DNA of 64,000 nt from Lethocerus indicus (taxonomy: Eukaryota > Arthropoda > Insecta > Hemiptera > Belostomatidae), in NCBI GenBank assembly GCA_019843655.1, contig JACDQD010000005.1, positions 1,515,575 through 1,579,574 of the forward strand. The letters are read 5' to 3'. The number at the start of each line of letters is the position of its first letter. The first letter of the stretch is position 1. The position numbers and the translations under genes are program-made. The notes under the pieces are model-generated. The model did no database searches. It was not told where the DNA came from and saw only the letters and a list, made by a program, of their open reading frames with translations. Shown here piece by piece: positions 1-10,830 of this stretch.

Positions 1-114
1 TTCAAAATCATCTTTTACAGTTATAGGTGCAATTGATACATGTATATTTTTCAAGTGATGGCGCTTTTGACACGATTTAACTACTGCCCCGATATGATCT
101 CTGGGCGAGTGGTG

Positions 115-690
115 TTTAAGCCGTCGTGGTGGGGATAGTGGATGGGTAAGAGAGGAAACTGGATGAACGAGTGGATTGGGATGAGGAGAAAGGCGGGAGT
201 GGAACTTCGGGAACCGGGATTTTGCGACTTCGTCTACTGGTATGTTGAGGTAATGGTGGATCATATGGTACGAAGGACTTTTGACTGGAATCTCTGGACG
301 GGAGAGATGTCTCGGTGGTGGAACCCCATAGCTCTATACCGTCGGTTCAAGTATCGCTTTGTATATTGTCAGTTTGTTACTCGTAAACAAACTGAAAACA
401 AAGTTGGCCGTATCACGATTTCCAGACTAATAACCTGTCCACATATCGGATGGGGTGGTACCAAATTGACCGAAGGACTTTTGACTGGAATCTCTGGATG
501 CGAGCGATGTCGGATGTCTCGTTGGAACCCCATAAGCTCAATACCGTATGTCCGTGTCGGTTTGAGTATTGCTTTGTCAGTTTGTTACTTAAGGTCAATT
601 TCTACTTCCGTTTTAGTAACGGTCTTAAGAGTCCAAATTTTCTGTTTAAGTCGATTCTTTTGAGTCGGGTGTGGGGACCTTAAACACGAC
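115..690 (-). mobile_element. Jockey-like non-LTR retrotransposon 3' fragment (family D, copy 1)
   Basis: On the minus strand this stretch encodes broken pieces of the C-terminal tail of a Jockey-type reverse transcriptase: the [12 protein letters not shown] block and the [17 protein letters not shown] block, in more than one frame. Two overlapping partial copies seem to be present, because the segment around 260-340 recurs at 465-545. It is 5'-truncated and frameshifted, so it is a dead copy. Related fragments lie at 15.6, 18.8, 40.4, 43.1 and 53.2 kb. The family call rests on motif recognition, not on a database match. Confidence 0.75.
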
Positions 691-1431
691 AATATACCCT
701 GTATGATTGGGGAAACGTATAAGAGGGGATTGGTGAAGACGCCGTGAAATACTGGGAAGGTCCTTGTAGCCATCGGCTTCTTCTTCCTGGTAACGGGTCA
801 CACACTAAAGTCAATCCTCATCCGAACAGTCGGATCGCCTCTAGGACCGACAGGATTACGCCTTAGGGGACGTAATATAGGACTACCCGCGTCTGTAATG
901 TTACCAAAATTCGGCTCTACTCCTAATATAATTGGCGTTGAAAATCGGTTCAAAAACCTAAAACCCTAAAAAAACCTAAAACCTGGTTTACAGCACCCCC
1001 GTTCAAAATACTCAAAATACGGTTTTAAACTGAAAGATGACGGCACGGAATAGCTGTTTGTACAGCAAAGCCCAAGAAAGAGGTTTTACATTGCAAAATC
1101 CTCGGGTAACTCTGTGTTACGCCGAAAACCTGCGTCGAACAACACCGTCTTGTACCGATAATGTACCGGCCCCAATAAACGGGTATCCGATGATAAGTCG
1201 AGAACAAAAAACGGGTTAGCGTCACCAAAATCAGCCCTAAAAACAACTTTTACACCGCCAAATATGCAATAAAACCGACGTTTATTGCTCGTGAACCCGA
1301 CGAACTTTAGTCGAGTGCATCCCCGCGCCACCCTCACTGGGGGCGATGGCGTCGCGGCGCCCTTAAAAGAAATTTGTTTGCGTCATAATATCTGTGATCG
1401 GTTCGTTAGTAAAAAAATTTATTAAAAATAA
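691..1431. other. Unannotated intergenic DNA
   Basis: I see no convincing gene, RNA or repeat here. The short overlapping open frames on both strands between 1025 and 1340 look like mutual shadows and lack splice context or recognisable motifs. Confidence 0.5.
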
Positions 1432-1626
1432 TCAATAGGCCCCCTGAACATTTCCAAAAATTTGACGACCATTTGCAAAAGGAATCCTATGGGGATCATC
1501 ACCATCAATCTCGATTTCAGTCCAATCATCGTCTAAGTTATAAACTTCTGATTCTGCATAATTTCCATTCCACAAGGTAAATGCTCTGTTGGTAGCGATA
1601 GACTGAAACGATAATCGAATGCTCAT
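1432..1626 (-). other. Orphan coding-like exon, function unknown
   Basis: A minus-strand open frame of 64 codons ends at a stop near 1432. A good 3' splice acceptor (TTATCGTTTCAG) lies inside it, about 8 codons from its nominal start, so the coding part may begin at SIATNRAFTLWNGN. The peptide is well mixed, with acidic turns (NLDDDWTEIEIDGDDPHRIP), and does not look like low-complexity noise. I do not recognise a family. It could be the last exon of a gene or a transposon fragment; no upstream partner exon was identified. Confidence 0.3.
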
Positions 1627-2090
1627 TTAATGGACAGCATGTTTCGACATGTTGCGGACTTGTCACTTCACACATGCTATACGACCGCCGCAGCATACTA
1701 CTGTTGCCACGTCAGAGGATTTACTTACGGCCGATATGAGTTAATTGCAACTCGATGCCCTTGACAGAAGGCAAGCATCGACTCATTGCACAATATCATA
1801 ATCGAGGCCGTTTATTTTTTTTCACAATTTCCAATTAAAAATTGAAAGTGGAAGGGAATGCCGCGCGAAACAATCGCGATTAGGGAGAATGTTATTGTTG
1901 ATAAACGACATATTTGGGCACTATCATAATTATGAAAACTCTTTCCAACATAACTGTCTTCTTCATACGTGGCCAGGATTTCCGGTTTTTGAATTTTTCG
2001 AGATAGTACAATATTCCGAAAATAAAGATAAGAAACAATATAAGAATACTCCGAGATAGGGGTCCGATTCGACAATTTTCAAGTTTAACA

Positions 2091-2400
2091 TACCTGTCTT
2101 GTGGTCTGCGAGGGGTTGGAGAATACCGTCGATTTCGTGTATTTCTGTCTCCTCCCTCGCCGGTCTGGTCTTTTGCTAGACCTGTTTCGACTGTTCGCCA
2201 TCTCCAGTAGCGAAATTCCTGTACAGTACAAGTGGCAGTGGCAGTGGGCAGTGAGCGGACGCCCGAAAAACATCCAAAGTGCCAACAGTGATGGCGCTAC
2301 TGAAGATGGCGAGCAGCCGAAACCGGTCTAGCAAAAGACCAGACAGGCGAGGGAGGAGACAGAAATCTACAACAATTTTCGACTTATATACAACGGGCAG
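2091..2400. mobile_element. Foldback MITE, family A copy 1
   Basis: Two arms in opposite orientation: about 2091-2255 reads from the end sequence (ACCTGTCTTGTGGTCTGCGA) inward, and about 2270-2370 is the reverse-complement arm with the diagnostic GCTACTGAAGATGGCGAG block and the GGTCTAGCAAAAGACC hairpin block. No transposase is encoded. The same arms recur about 16 times in the window. Open frames across the arms are by-products of the inverted repeat. Confidence 0.75.
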
Positions 2401-2605
2401 ACCACATTTATTATACATCCATAGTGCATCCGTCCGCCAATTATGTTTCTTTTTCGTCGTATCACGCATTATATTTCAACGCTGTAAAGCGAATTAAACC
2501 GACACTTATAACCTAGTATAATCCATTATTAACCATTTTTGCGCCCGCTCCAGTACGGCTAGGTGACTAATAATATTAATAATAATAGGTGCAAAGGGGA
2601 CCTAT

Positions 2606-2839
2606 CGGGTCGGCAACTAAGTCATTGCGGGGTGTCGTCCATCTAGACGGAGATGGACGTTATTTGTATTTTTACGCACGTTTACTTATCTTCAAACCTA
2701 TAGAGAGTATTCTGAAATGTTTATTACAGTTGCCAACTATATTCGTCGTGCGTAACAGAAAATAACGCACGGCATAATGAGGGCGTGCGCACAACCTTAA
2801 GATGAGAAGAATCCGCAATTATTTAGTTGCCAACCGTAT
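2606..2839. mobile_element. Mariner-type MITE (long-TIR, non-autonomous)
   Basis: The left end GGGTCGGCAACTAAGTCATT and the right end, read in reverse complement as GGTTGGCAACTAAATAATTG, form a terminal inverted repeat of the type seen in mellifera/irritans-like mariners (GGGTTGGCAACTAAGTAATTGCGGA). The same ends occur on the mariner remnant at 21.1 kb. The interior has no transposase. A partial copy in opposite orientation lies at 4.16-4.34 kb and shares the internal stretch around 2690-2790. Confidence 0.65.
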
Positions 2840-4160
2840 ATTTGTAGTGAACGGCGAGAGTAGTGGACGAACGGCCGGTGAACCGGTGAATGGTTCTTCC
2901 TCCTCGCTGTTTTCAAACCGAGGGCCTTTCCATTATCTAAAGTGGCGGGTTCTCTGGTCGATGAGCCGAGCTGTCTATTGGGGGGATACGGGAACTGCAT
3001 AATGCGATTAGCCGATGCATTACACACAGACAACACCCAACAACGTTTCGGTCTAACACTTTGCAGTAATATTACTTAAAAACATTACTTCGCCCAGTCT
3101 TCTTCTTGCTTATTTCATTTTTTTTTTTGTATTTTGTTGTACATCTTTCCCGGTTTGTTCATTTTTCTTACGACCTTTCGCGAAAGGTTTCTGTTCCCAA
3201 TCCTTGGCCAAGAGAATCCTCCTGGAATATGTTATTGTTAGGAGAGAATTCGTGAAAAAAAAACCTGCTAAAGCTGGATTATTGGGTAGTTGGGATCCGA
3301 GAAAACTTCAAATAGTGGGATACGGGATACAACAAAGGTTTACTGTAATATTGGAATAAGTATGTTATAATCCTCGGAGATATATATATATATATATATA
3401 TTTATACATATAAATGAGAACCTGATGACGGAACCGGTAAGAGTTCCGAAACGTCGTAAGCGGACAACGCCCGGGAGGGAAAAGGGCAAGAGCCCTTCGA
3501 CTGGAGCACCCAAAGTGACAATTCAAGTTCTGGCATTCAAAATAATATCAGGCCCGTCGCCTTTCAATTTTATACGTCGTTAAACGCCGTACAAATTGGA
3601 CGAGGAGGTAATCTGTTCATGGAATCTCCAAATGGCCCACTGCTATTTTCGGGAGCGCGTTTAATCAACCTGCAATTAACCAGAGGTCGTTGACAAATTG
3701 GGCGGAACTGACGGAAAATAAGATAGACGGGGATTTGGAACGCGCCGGCTAGATAGTATTAGAACTGGCACACAGAGCCTGAAAGAAACTTCTATAGAAG
3801 TTAAAATGTGCGTGTGTCCTCCCTGACGTGGAGGGACTGAAATGATGGACGAATCAATGATTGATTATCAAAATAATACAATTTATATGAGACTCAGGTG
3901 GACGACATTGGGAGGAAAATTAATTGAAATAGGAAAACTTTTATCCTAACTCTTGTAATACTATATAGTTCTATAGTGTAAGTTTTCCGAATCGAGTTAG
4001 TTTCCACACTAAGACCCCCTACTAGAACGCACCCTACTAGAACGCAGTCGGCGACCGAAGTACAGAAAATCAATAGTTACTATTGCAGTACCAGTTACTG
4101 TTAGTGGGTACAATTGCAGTGACAGTTTCGGGATACCAACTCGCTCCAAATAAATAGCAC
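2840..4160. other. Intergenic DNA with AT microsatellite and a hairpin motif
   Basis: No gene seen. An AT dinucleotide run lies at 3379-3400. Immediately after it, around 3424-3460, is a CTGATGA-hairpin-GAAACGTCG motif that recurs at 46.0 and 55.4 kb. The remainder shows no recognisable features. Confidence 0.45.
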
Positions 4161-4340
4161 TAATTTGGCTGGCAACTAAATAATTAGTTGACATCCTTCT
4201 CACCTTCGGGTGCGTGTACACCCTTATTATGCCGTGCGTTATTTTTTTGGGCACGCACGACGAATATAGTTTGGCAACTGCAATAAACATTTCAGAATAC
4301 TCTCTATACGTTTGAAGATGTAAACATTCGTGAATTGTAC
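4160..4340 (-). mobile_element. Mariner-type MITE, truncated copy
   Basis: Begins with GGCTGGCAACTAAATAATTA and continues with the reverse complement of the interior of the element at 2606-2839 (CGTGCGTTATTTT, then TTTGGCAACTGCAATAAACA, then the stretch ending in GTTTGAAGATG). The far end is missing or too diverged to place. Confidence 0.55.
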
Positions 4341-4469
4341 AAATTCGCTAATAGCTAATAGGGCGTTCGGTTCAGCCGGCCAACAGGAAATACCTGCTGG
4401 TTTTCTATGAATAGCGATAAGGAGAATCTAAACTGTCCGCTGTGGTGATAAGGGTTTATAGGTTTTCCC

Positions 4470-4640
4470 CGTAGCGCATTACGGTTTCTGTCTCCTGTCT
4501 CGCCGGTTCGGTCTTTCGCTAGACCGGTTTTGCGGCCGCTCGCCCCGTCTTCAGTAGCGCTGCGTCAGCCACTGTCGGCACTTTGGATGTCCTCACTGCC
4601 CACTGTCACTGTCACTGTCACTGTCACTCGTGTACTGCAT
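4470..4640 (+). mobile_element. Foldback MITE, family A copy 2 (single arm)
   Basis: One arm only: TTTCTGTCTCCTGTCTCGCC, the GCTAGACCGGTTTTGCGGCC block, CGTCTTCAGTAGC, then the CACTTTGGATG and CACTGTCACTGTCACT tail. The tail has expanded into a short CACTGT tandem run near 4600-4627. The partner arm is absent. Confidence 0.65.
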
Positions 4641-4719
4641 TTCGGCGGAGACGTTTCTCGACAAGTTCAATAATCTGAGACTGAAACGTAATCACGAATT
4701 CCGGCAGGATGGCGTTATA

Positions 4720-4864
4720 TTAGCTGTACCCAAAAGTAATAACAACAATTTCATAAGATGTATTTCGATCTTGAGGAGTTCCTCGAGGGGAGAGTCGAGA
4801 AAAGAATTTTAGCAAAATAAAATGAATTCCAAAGTCAAAACGTCGATTACTTTGTGCCCCTAAT
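4720..4864 (-). mobile_element. Mariner-derived MITE, family C copy 1 (internally deleted)
   Basis: The + strand starts TTAGCTGTACCCAAAAGTAA and ends near GATTACTTTGTGCCCCTAAT, the inverted terminal sequence of family C. At about 145 bp it is shorter than its relatives at 5.2, 17.5 and 53.5 kb, and it has lost the segment that encodes the transposase tail. Confidence 0.65.
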
Positions 4865-5229
4865 ACTACAGTGGCAAGTACCTCGATTAGCGAGGGTCGG
4901 CCCATGCTAATATTCAGGGATTTTTCCCTTTTTCGTGAAGGGTTTTTGCCCTTTTTTTCCCCGTCGTTCAGAAAAACTGTGCTGTTTCAGCGAACCTCGG
5001 CAACGGAAAAATCCTTCTTATCGGTGTTTACTTCTTCTCTCAGACCGTTTACGGTAAACTCCGCTCACATATCGTCCTCCGTACATCACGTAGCGAAGTT
5101 AACAATTTTGCTAATCTACGGACGAGTTGAGAGGGAATTACATTTTTTTCGGACCGAGTTAATAACCCCGGGGAGGAAATTGAAAACTCAATTTAAAATC
5201 TGTCGAGTAGTAGACGAAATTGACAATAT

Positions 5230-5441
5230 ATTAGGGGTACCCGAAAGTAATCGACATTTTGACTTTGGAATTAATTTTATTTCAGCTAAAAAAGAAACTT
5301 TAATTATTAATCAACTATATATTCACCGATATTACCGACAACTCTCTGCCACTTTTCCGGCAAATTTTTCCCCCTCCTGAAGAACTCCTCAAGACCAAAA
5401 TACATCTTATCAAATTTTTGATTACTTTTGGGTACAGCTAA
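5230..5441 (+). mobile_element. Mariner-derived MITE, family C copy 2
   Basis: Ends TTAGGGGTACCCGAAAGTAA and, inverted, TTAGCTGTACCCAAAAGTAA. In reverse complement the interior contains codons for the peptide KW-RVVDNI-EYI-D, the typical last residues of a mariner transposase. It is therefore best read as a deletion derivative that kept the 3' end of the transposase gene. A loose copy of the right end recurs at about 5641-5699 after a shared spacer also seen next to copy 3 at 16.7-16.9 kb. Confidence 0.7.
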
Positions 5442-5699
5442 TATAATAAGTTATTTTTTCGCGCCAGTTTTAATACCGTCATTCGGCAATAAATTGGTCT
5501 ACTGCTGACAGAATCTACTTTTTTCGGACGTCTACGAGGATTCAACATTGAGGAGGATAATTTGAATTTTCCTCCAAATTAAAAAAAAATGAATTTGCCC
5601 GTGTAGAAAAAGAAATTGGCGTTTTCGTTGGCGTTTTGCAGGCCTTCAAGACCAAAATACATCTTATCAAATTTTTGATTACTTTTGGTTACACCTAAT

Positions 5700-6010
5700 G
5701 CAAAGGTTTATTGGAACCGATGTGTATCCGAAGCGAATTGAAACTTAAATTCCTCGTCTTTCTGCGGCGGTTCAAACGCCACCGGCCCAGAGTGTCATCG
5801 CTGTCAGAAATGACAAGTCATGAAAGTGTCACCGGCGGATGAAGTCTTCATTACCCTGTCGGGACAATACTCGAATTCGACAGTTCGGAGAGTTGTCCGT
5901 ACGTGAACATGCTCCGTCCGTGGGGTTCCAACCCGAAAACGAGGAAGGATCTGGGGCGCGGAAGTTTCCGTACTCCGTCACATCGGCGACGCTTTAACCC
6001 GGGCACTTAC
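5700..6010. other. Presumed first intron of the left SLC7 gene, 5' part
   Basis: Moderately GC-rich sequence downstream (in minus orientation) of the SLC7 exon at 6.0-6.2 kb. No further exon was found between here and the left edge of the window, so the intron must extend beyond position 1. Confidence 0.4.
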
Positions 6011-6202
6011 CGGCGGGCGTGACGAATATCCCCGAGCCGACGATCGTGCCGACGATCAGGGCAACGCCGTTGAACAGCGTGATCTTCCTGTGCAGCTGCA
6101 CCTTGGCGTCGGCGTCGTCCCCTTGCCGGCGGTGTCCTTCATCGCGAGGGGGGGGAGGGCTAGAAGGGACGCGGGCCGATGGGGGCGAAAACTCCGCTCC
6201 GA
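6011..6202 (-). CDS. SLC7 light-chain amino-acid transporter (LAT/minidiscs-like), first coding exon only, apparent frameshift
   Basis: The minus strand encodes [20 protein letters not shown] followed by [12 protein letters not shown] and then a consensus donor (GCCG|GTAAGT, exon end 6011). This is TM1 of the SLC7 family, with the unwound GSGIF substrate-binding turn, and closely resembles LAT1/minidiscs-type transporters that exchange large neutral amino acids at the plasma membrane with a CD98-type heavy chain. An ATG at 6142-6140 begins MKDTAGKG but is out of frame with the TM1 block: the run of four C at 6119-6122 would need one more base to join them. Alternatively the exon begins at the acceptor CCTATTTTCAG (exon start 6202), and that reading frame is open through to TM1. 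The remaining exons are not in the window. It is a different paralogue from the SLC7 gene at 30-53 kb. Confidence 0.75.
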
Positions 6203-6698
6203 CTGAAAATAGGCGCCCGCAGACCGGAAACTATTCGAAATAGACACTTGGTATAACTCTTTACTCTGATAAGGGAGAGAGAGAGAGAGAGAAACTGACG
6301 TCTAAGTACGAACCGAACGGCGGCCACGAGGTAACTGCACGGCGTCAAGTCCCCCCACCCGGAGCTTCACAATTGGCGCACAGGTTGGCCAACTCACGCT
6401 TATAAACGTTACCTAGAACACGACCGAGTCCAATATTCAAGTTTAACTCCTTTTTTTTCCTATATACAGCAATAATATTGACATCACTCCACGAATTATA
6501 ACTACTATAATTACTTTTTCGCTATAGATAAATGTGAAATTAAAATTTTCAAAATGTATCAGTTCCAATTTATGTATTATTACTCTCATGTTCTGTGCTT
6601 TTATCGCAAACTGATGCCATAATTGTCATTTTTATTATAACAAACGCTTCAATAAAAATCATAGTCTACTCCACGGTTATTTTACAGTCGTACCTATT
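6203..6698. promoter_or_regulatory. Upstream region of the left SLC7 exon
   Basis: Sequence 5' of the exon on the minus strand, with a short AG microsatellite at about 6271-6292. It is either promoter and 5' UTR or an upstream intron, depending on which start is used. No specific core-promoter element could be defended. Confidence 0.25.
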
Positions 6699-6944
6699 TT
6701 AACCCTCTACGGGCCCGTGTAACTTTCAGGTCGCATTTCAATTTATCGAGATTTTGCTAAAATAATTATAGCTTTTTTCTCCGAGACGGCGGATAAATCT
6801 TAATCCTATAACGTTGTCAAGACGACCAATATCAATTTTTTTTTTCATTCGCGTATACAGATTTATAATTGCTGATTTTTCGTTAAACCCCCCCCCCAAT
6901 TTTTTTGGATTTAAAATAAAAATTCGGCCCGCGCGGAGGGTTAA
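6699..6944 (+). mobile_element. TTAA-flanked MITE, family B copy 1
   Basis: Bounded on both sides by TTAA (6699-6702 and 6941-6944). Ends are CCCTCTACGGGCC on the left and, inverted, CCCTCCGCGCGGGCC on the right. The interior (AATTTATCGAGATTTTGCTA, then GCTTTTTTCTC, then ATTGCTGATTTTTC) is shared with four other copies. The TTAA target and CCCT ends suggest piggyBac-type mobilisation; no transposase is present. Confidence 0.75.
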
Positions 6945-8040
6945 ATAATGTTGAATATAAAGTAAAGAAAGTAGAAAACTGGTTTCATTCTCCTAGGAGG
7001 CGACAGGAACGACGTGGAAATTCGGTCAACGGAGTTATTTATATCTTTCGTCGGTTTTCGGTTTCGGACAAAACGCGTGTGTTTTTCGGCAATAACGACC
7101 GCCCCCCAAGGGCCCCCAAATGTACCGTCGACATGAAATCAACTTCTGCAAAGATTTAAGGTAAGATGGGACAAATGTAAACTGTAATTTTCGGGGCCGC
7201 CTTCGCGAGGGTGTACCCGTAGAAATCGTTAAAGAAAATATCGTATCGAAAACTGTGGAGACTTAAAAATTCGAAACAGACCCAGAGAGACTGTCCCGAT
7301 TTACGGGAAACGCGGGCTCAAATAACCGGTCTTGAACAGAACACGAAGTTTAAATTTACGAATATTCGATTGAAAATACGGACGTCTCCGAAGTCCCGAA
7401 ATCGAATTCTGATAGTTCTGAAAAGATGAAATCACCGTAGAAAACGACTTCTTTCCACTTACAGCGGGATTCCATTGAACATAACGCATCTCTTAGGCAT
7501 CTCCAATTTAACTCATTTCGGCAGCATGATCCGTCGCAGAAGCTTCTCTGGCTAATAATAGTATTTCAATATTACCTGTAACAAAAGATATAAACGAATA
7601 TTATATAACTGCCCAATAATATCGCGGTATATGATCTTTCACTGAAAGAGTGTATATTCGACTTGAGCGTCGAAATTCCCGGCGCGCCAATAAAAATAAC
7701 TGTAAAATAGCTTAACTGTGTAATTTATTACACAGAAACTAAATCTGACGCATAAATGTCGACGCAAGAATTTAATTCGCGGCCGTGCCATTCAGGTACA
7801 GTTTGATTGACGAGGTTGGCAGAGACCTCGGGGGGGGGGGGGGTAGGTTCGAACAATTTGTCGAATCCTCATTTTTTTTGCTCCGACTCACGGCAAAATT
7901 ACAGCTAACTGTAATTCGTTTTACCCCGCCCCCCCCATCGTTCAATTTCTTCGTCTCAGGTTTATAATTTACAATCGGTTAGTGTAATTTCGTCCCCGGC
8001 CGGTTATCGGGTTGGCAGCGCGCGCTTTTCGATATTTTTT
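6945..8040. other. Intergenic DNA, no gene seen
   Basis: Short open frames only, none with splice sites or motifs. A G homopolymer lies at about 7831-7844 and a C-rich run at about 7927-7936, both likely error-prone in assembly. Confidence 0.4.
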
Positions 8041-8064
8041 TTATCGAGTTTGTTTGATGTTGCG

Positions 8065-8078
8065 GTTGCCGTGGCAAC
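8065..8078. promoter_or_regulatory. Possible RFX-type X-box (GTTGCCGTGGCAAC)
   Basis: A perfect 6-bp inverted repeat (GTTGCC / GGCAAC) with a 2-base spacer matches the X-box bound by RFX factors, which in animals often control ciliary genes. It sits in a small GC-rich patch (8060-8130) within AT-rich DNA. No gene start was found next to it, so function is uncertain. Confidence 0.35.
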
Positions 8079-8129
8079 GCGACGGGGGCGCTGCGCTGCG
8101 GCCTCAACACCAACTAGCTCCAGACTGGG

Positions 8130-9555
8130 CGTTGTCCTTATTATATACTTCCTGAAAGCATGAAATTAATGAACAGGAATGTTGTTGTTGTTGTTGTACA
8201 AATCTGTCAAAAATAATTTACAATTCAGGATCTCAATTTCATAATTAAAGATGCGGGACAAATTTGAGACCCTCTTACACACTGGAAAACACTTCGTATT
8301 TAGATACAAAATAATATCTTATCCTACAAAAAAATATTTTAAAAAAATAGTGTCATCGATATATTCCAGCCATTAATCACTAAGCACTACACTATTTTTT
8401 AAGCACTGTATAAATTACATCGAATTACTACACTAATTTCAAGGGAATATATAACATACGAGTTACTTTAGTTTTATTTATTATTCGGATAATTTATATT
8501 TAACAATAAACAATATTTATCCAACAGTGTAATCCATATATGCAATATATGAGTATTCATTGTATTAAATAATTATTTTGTAATGATTAGAACATACGTA
8601 CGGTGACTGTAAATATTTTTATTAAGTTGCCAAGTTGAATTCAATATTAATGCAAAAATAATTAACTCTAACTAGTTAATACTGTAATTAATTGTCTATG
8701 GATAATTTAAAACATGAGATACGATGAGTTACAGCTATTAGCGAGATTTACAATAAATATATATATTTTCAAAATTATTCAGCAGCTCTGAACATTCTGT
8801 TGGAGTTGTTAAATTATGAGATAAATATTTTTCTGAATAATTTTATATCTCCTTTAATACTGCCTGTTCTTGGTGTCACACGGCCAAACATTAAAACAAA
8901 ATTTATTACGGTAATTATTAATTATTAGAGAGCTATAGTCTTGAGCTGTATACTCCCAATCCATTAGTATTATTTGGTGTTAAATAATATAGTTTAATTG
9001 TTATATAGGTATGTATGATTGCTGTACTCGTTTAGAAGAGTATCGTGAGTGATGATATTCAAAATAATTTACCAAATCAAGTATCAGAAATGAATGCTCT
9101 TACCTGGACCAGATCCTAAAATAACTCTTCAGAATGGAGTTCCTCGGCTAGTTCCTATGCCTAATCATAAATAAATAACAGGCATAATACAGACAATTAT
9201 CACCAAGAATCAACAAATTTTACTTACATAATAATCTCCCATAAATGCATAGTAATTTGACTGACATAATTGAAACAGACAGAAACAGCTCTACATTGAC
9301 CCCATTCAGAAACACAACAAACCCTTATCACATCTAATCTCCTTACAGCTCCTTAATAATATAAGGAAAGTTTCAAAACAACAACAAATCATTAAGTATA
9401 CAAAATGGGCCAGACAGGAAGAAAAATAGGGGACAAAAAACATAAACAGGTCATTAAAACTTATGTAAGGGGTACAATCGAGAACAAACAAAGGAACAAA
9501 AACACAGTACAAATTAAATAACATGAACAATGAAATGACACAGAGTGACTCACCA
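8130..9555. other. AT-rich intergenic block
   Basis: A sharply AT-richer segment than its flanks, with no open frame of note except a 26-codon frame at 9094-9174 on the plus strand (MLLPGPDPKITLQNGVPRLV and 6 more residues). That frame is preceded directly by a stop and has no partner exon. The block could be an old insertion or a UTR; nothing diagnostic was found. Confidence 0.4.
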
Positions 9556-9625
9556 TCGTGCTGACGGACACCGCTACTGAAGATGGCGAGCGGCCGCTAA
9601 CCGCTCTGGCGATATGAGACATAAA
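9556..9625 (-). mobile_element. Foldback MITE, family A copy 3 (fragment)
   Basis: Short fragment with the diagnostic block CCGCTACTGAAGATGGCGAG followed by CGGCCGCTAACCGCTCTGGC. Both ends are lost. Confidence 0.55.
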
Positions 9626-10224
9626 AAATGCTGTAAAAAAATTAGCTTTTCCGATAAGAAACTGAGATCTTCAAGATTATCCATCCGACCCAATATCGTC
9701 AAAAATCTTTTCCGAACAGCTTTCGAGTCAATCGACTATAAAACAGTTCGGGTCCCGGAAGCAGAACAGTGAGCGAAAAGTGAGTAATAAATGGATGTTC
9801 CAGAAAATATCTTGTAGTCCTGGAACGCTCCCTCAACAGCAGAAAGGTCCTTCGTCTTCGGGTGTTGAAGTCCCGCCTGTTTACACCGTCGTTTCCTCGA
9901 TCTTCTGCCTTCTCTCGCCGGTACGGTCTTTCGCTGCACTTTTATCTCACGGAAGTAGATAAGTGAATTCGGCCAACATTCAATGTTTTCTTCGAGTACA
10001 AGCCTAAGTATTACATTGTGTACGTTCAGGGCGGTTGATGCGTGTATTGCGGGTCGAGCTTCGGACAAGTGGAAGGGGCAGGGCCGGAGTCTTGCAGGTC
10101 TATAAAATCCAGGCTCAGCCTACGGAATTTTGGATAATTTTCAAATTCGAAAAAAAATCGACATTACCATTAACGCCATCGGAATAGGAGGAGGAGGAGG
10201 CGTCCGACAAAAAAAAACTTTTAT
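9626..10224. other. Intergenic DNA, no gene seen
   Basis: Overlapping open frames on both strands between 9736 and 10068 share no recognisable motif. Nearby text such as TCTCTCGCCGGTACGGTCTT (9912-9931) resembles a decayed family A arm. Confidence 0.35.
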
Positions 10225-10830
10225 ATAAAGACCCGTTTAGTGGTCCGCGAGGGGTTGCCAATACCTCCAGATTTCGCAGGACGCCCCACTGGCGAACGGC
10301 AGAAACAGAAGAACTCTAACGTAGGGTTTGTTGTGTTTCTGTCTCTCCTCTCGCCGGTTTGGTCTTTTGCTGGACCGGCGTTTCGGCCGCTCGCCCCGTC
10401 TTCAGTGGCGGTCTGAGTCACTGTTGGCACTTTGGATGTTTTTCAGGGGGCATCCTCACTGCCCCGCCGTCACTGTCATCACTTGTACTGTACAGGAATT
10501 TCCAGTGAACCGCTACTGAAGACGGCGAGTTGAATATACCGTAACTACTATGTTATATTTGCTGATCCTCGTCACCGCGTCGGTGAACATATAGTGTTTG
10601 AGATCGAGAGATATACGGGCCTACATGTTGTTGTTGTTGTTGGTGTTGTGAACAAGAAGACAAGTACAAGACAGTCCAAGTGAGGATGCCCGAAAAACAT
10701 CCAAAGTGACTGACACCGCTACTGAAGATGGCGAGCGGCCGAAACCCCGGTCCAGCAAAAGACCGAAACGGCGAGAGGAGACAGAAACACACACAGAAGA
10801 ACACTAAATTTAGGGTATAAAACATTATTT
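10225..10830. mobile_element. Foldback MITE, family A copy 4 (long, near-complete)
   Basis: The left arm (about 10235-10500) and right arm (about 10670-10815) are inverted copies carrying CGTCTTCAGTGGC / GCTACTGAAGATGGCG and the hairpin blocks. The loop contains ACATGTTGTTGTTGTTG and a GTGAACAAGAAGACAAG stretch that recurs near 15300, so the loop belongs to the element. No protein is encoded. Confidence 0.75.

Noticed and set aside
2101..2497. Frames reading CLLPRRSGLLLDLF and similar, repeated across the window
   Set aside because: They are translations of the family A inverted repeat in various frames; the same peptides recur at 10.3, 17.2, 37.1, 50.2 and 61.2 kb.
3424..3465. Hammerhead ribozyme
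   Set aside because: CTGATGA and GAAAC are present with a stem between, but flush stem II geometry is not met and the spacing differs among copies (an extra AGAT at 46.0 kb). Kept only as an unexplained motif.
4871..5380. 169-codon plus-strand frame ending in family C sequence
   Set aside because: The frame runs from unrelated upstream DNA into the antisense of a MITE (LYIHRYYRQLSATFPANF is the reverse strand of the transposase tail). Not a gene.
9094..9174. 26-codon plus-strand frame MLLPGPDPKITLQNGVPRLV...
   Set aside because: Protein-like and proline-rich, but the ATG directly follows an in-frame stop and there is no splice acceptor, promoter or homology known to me.
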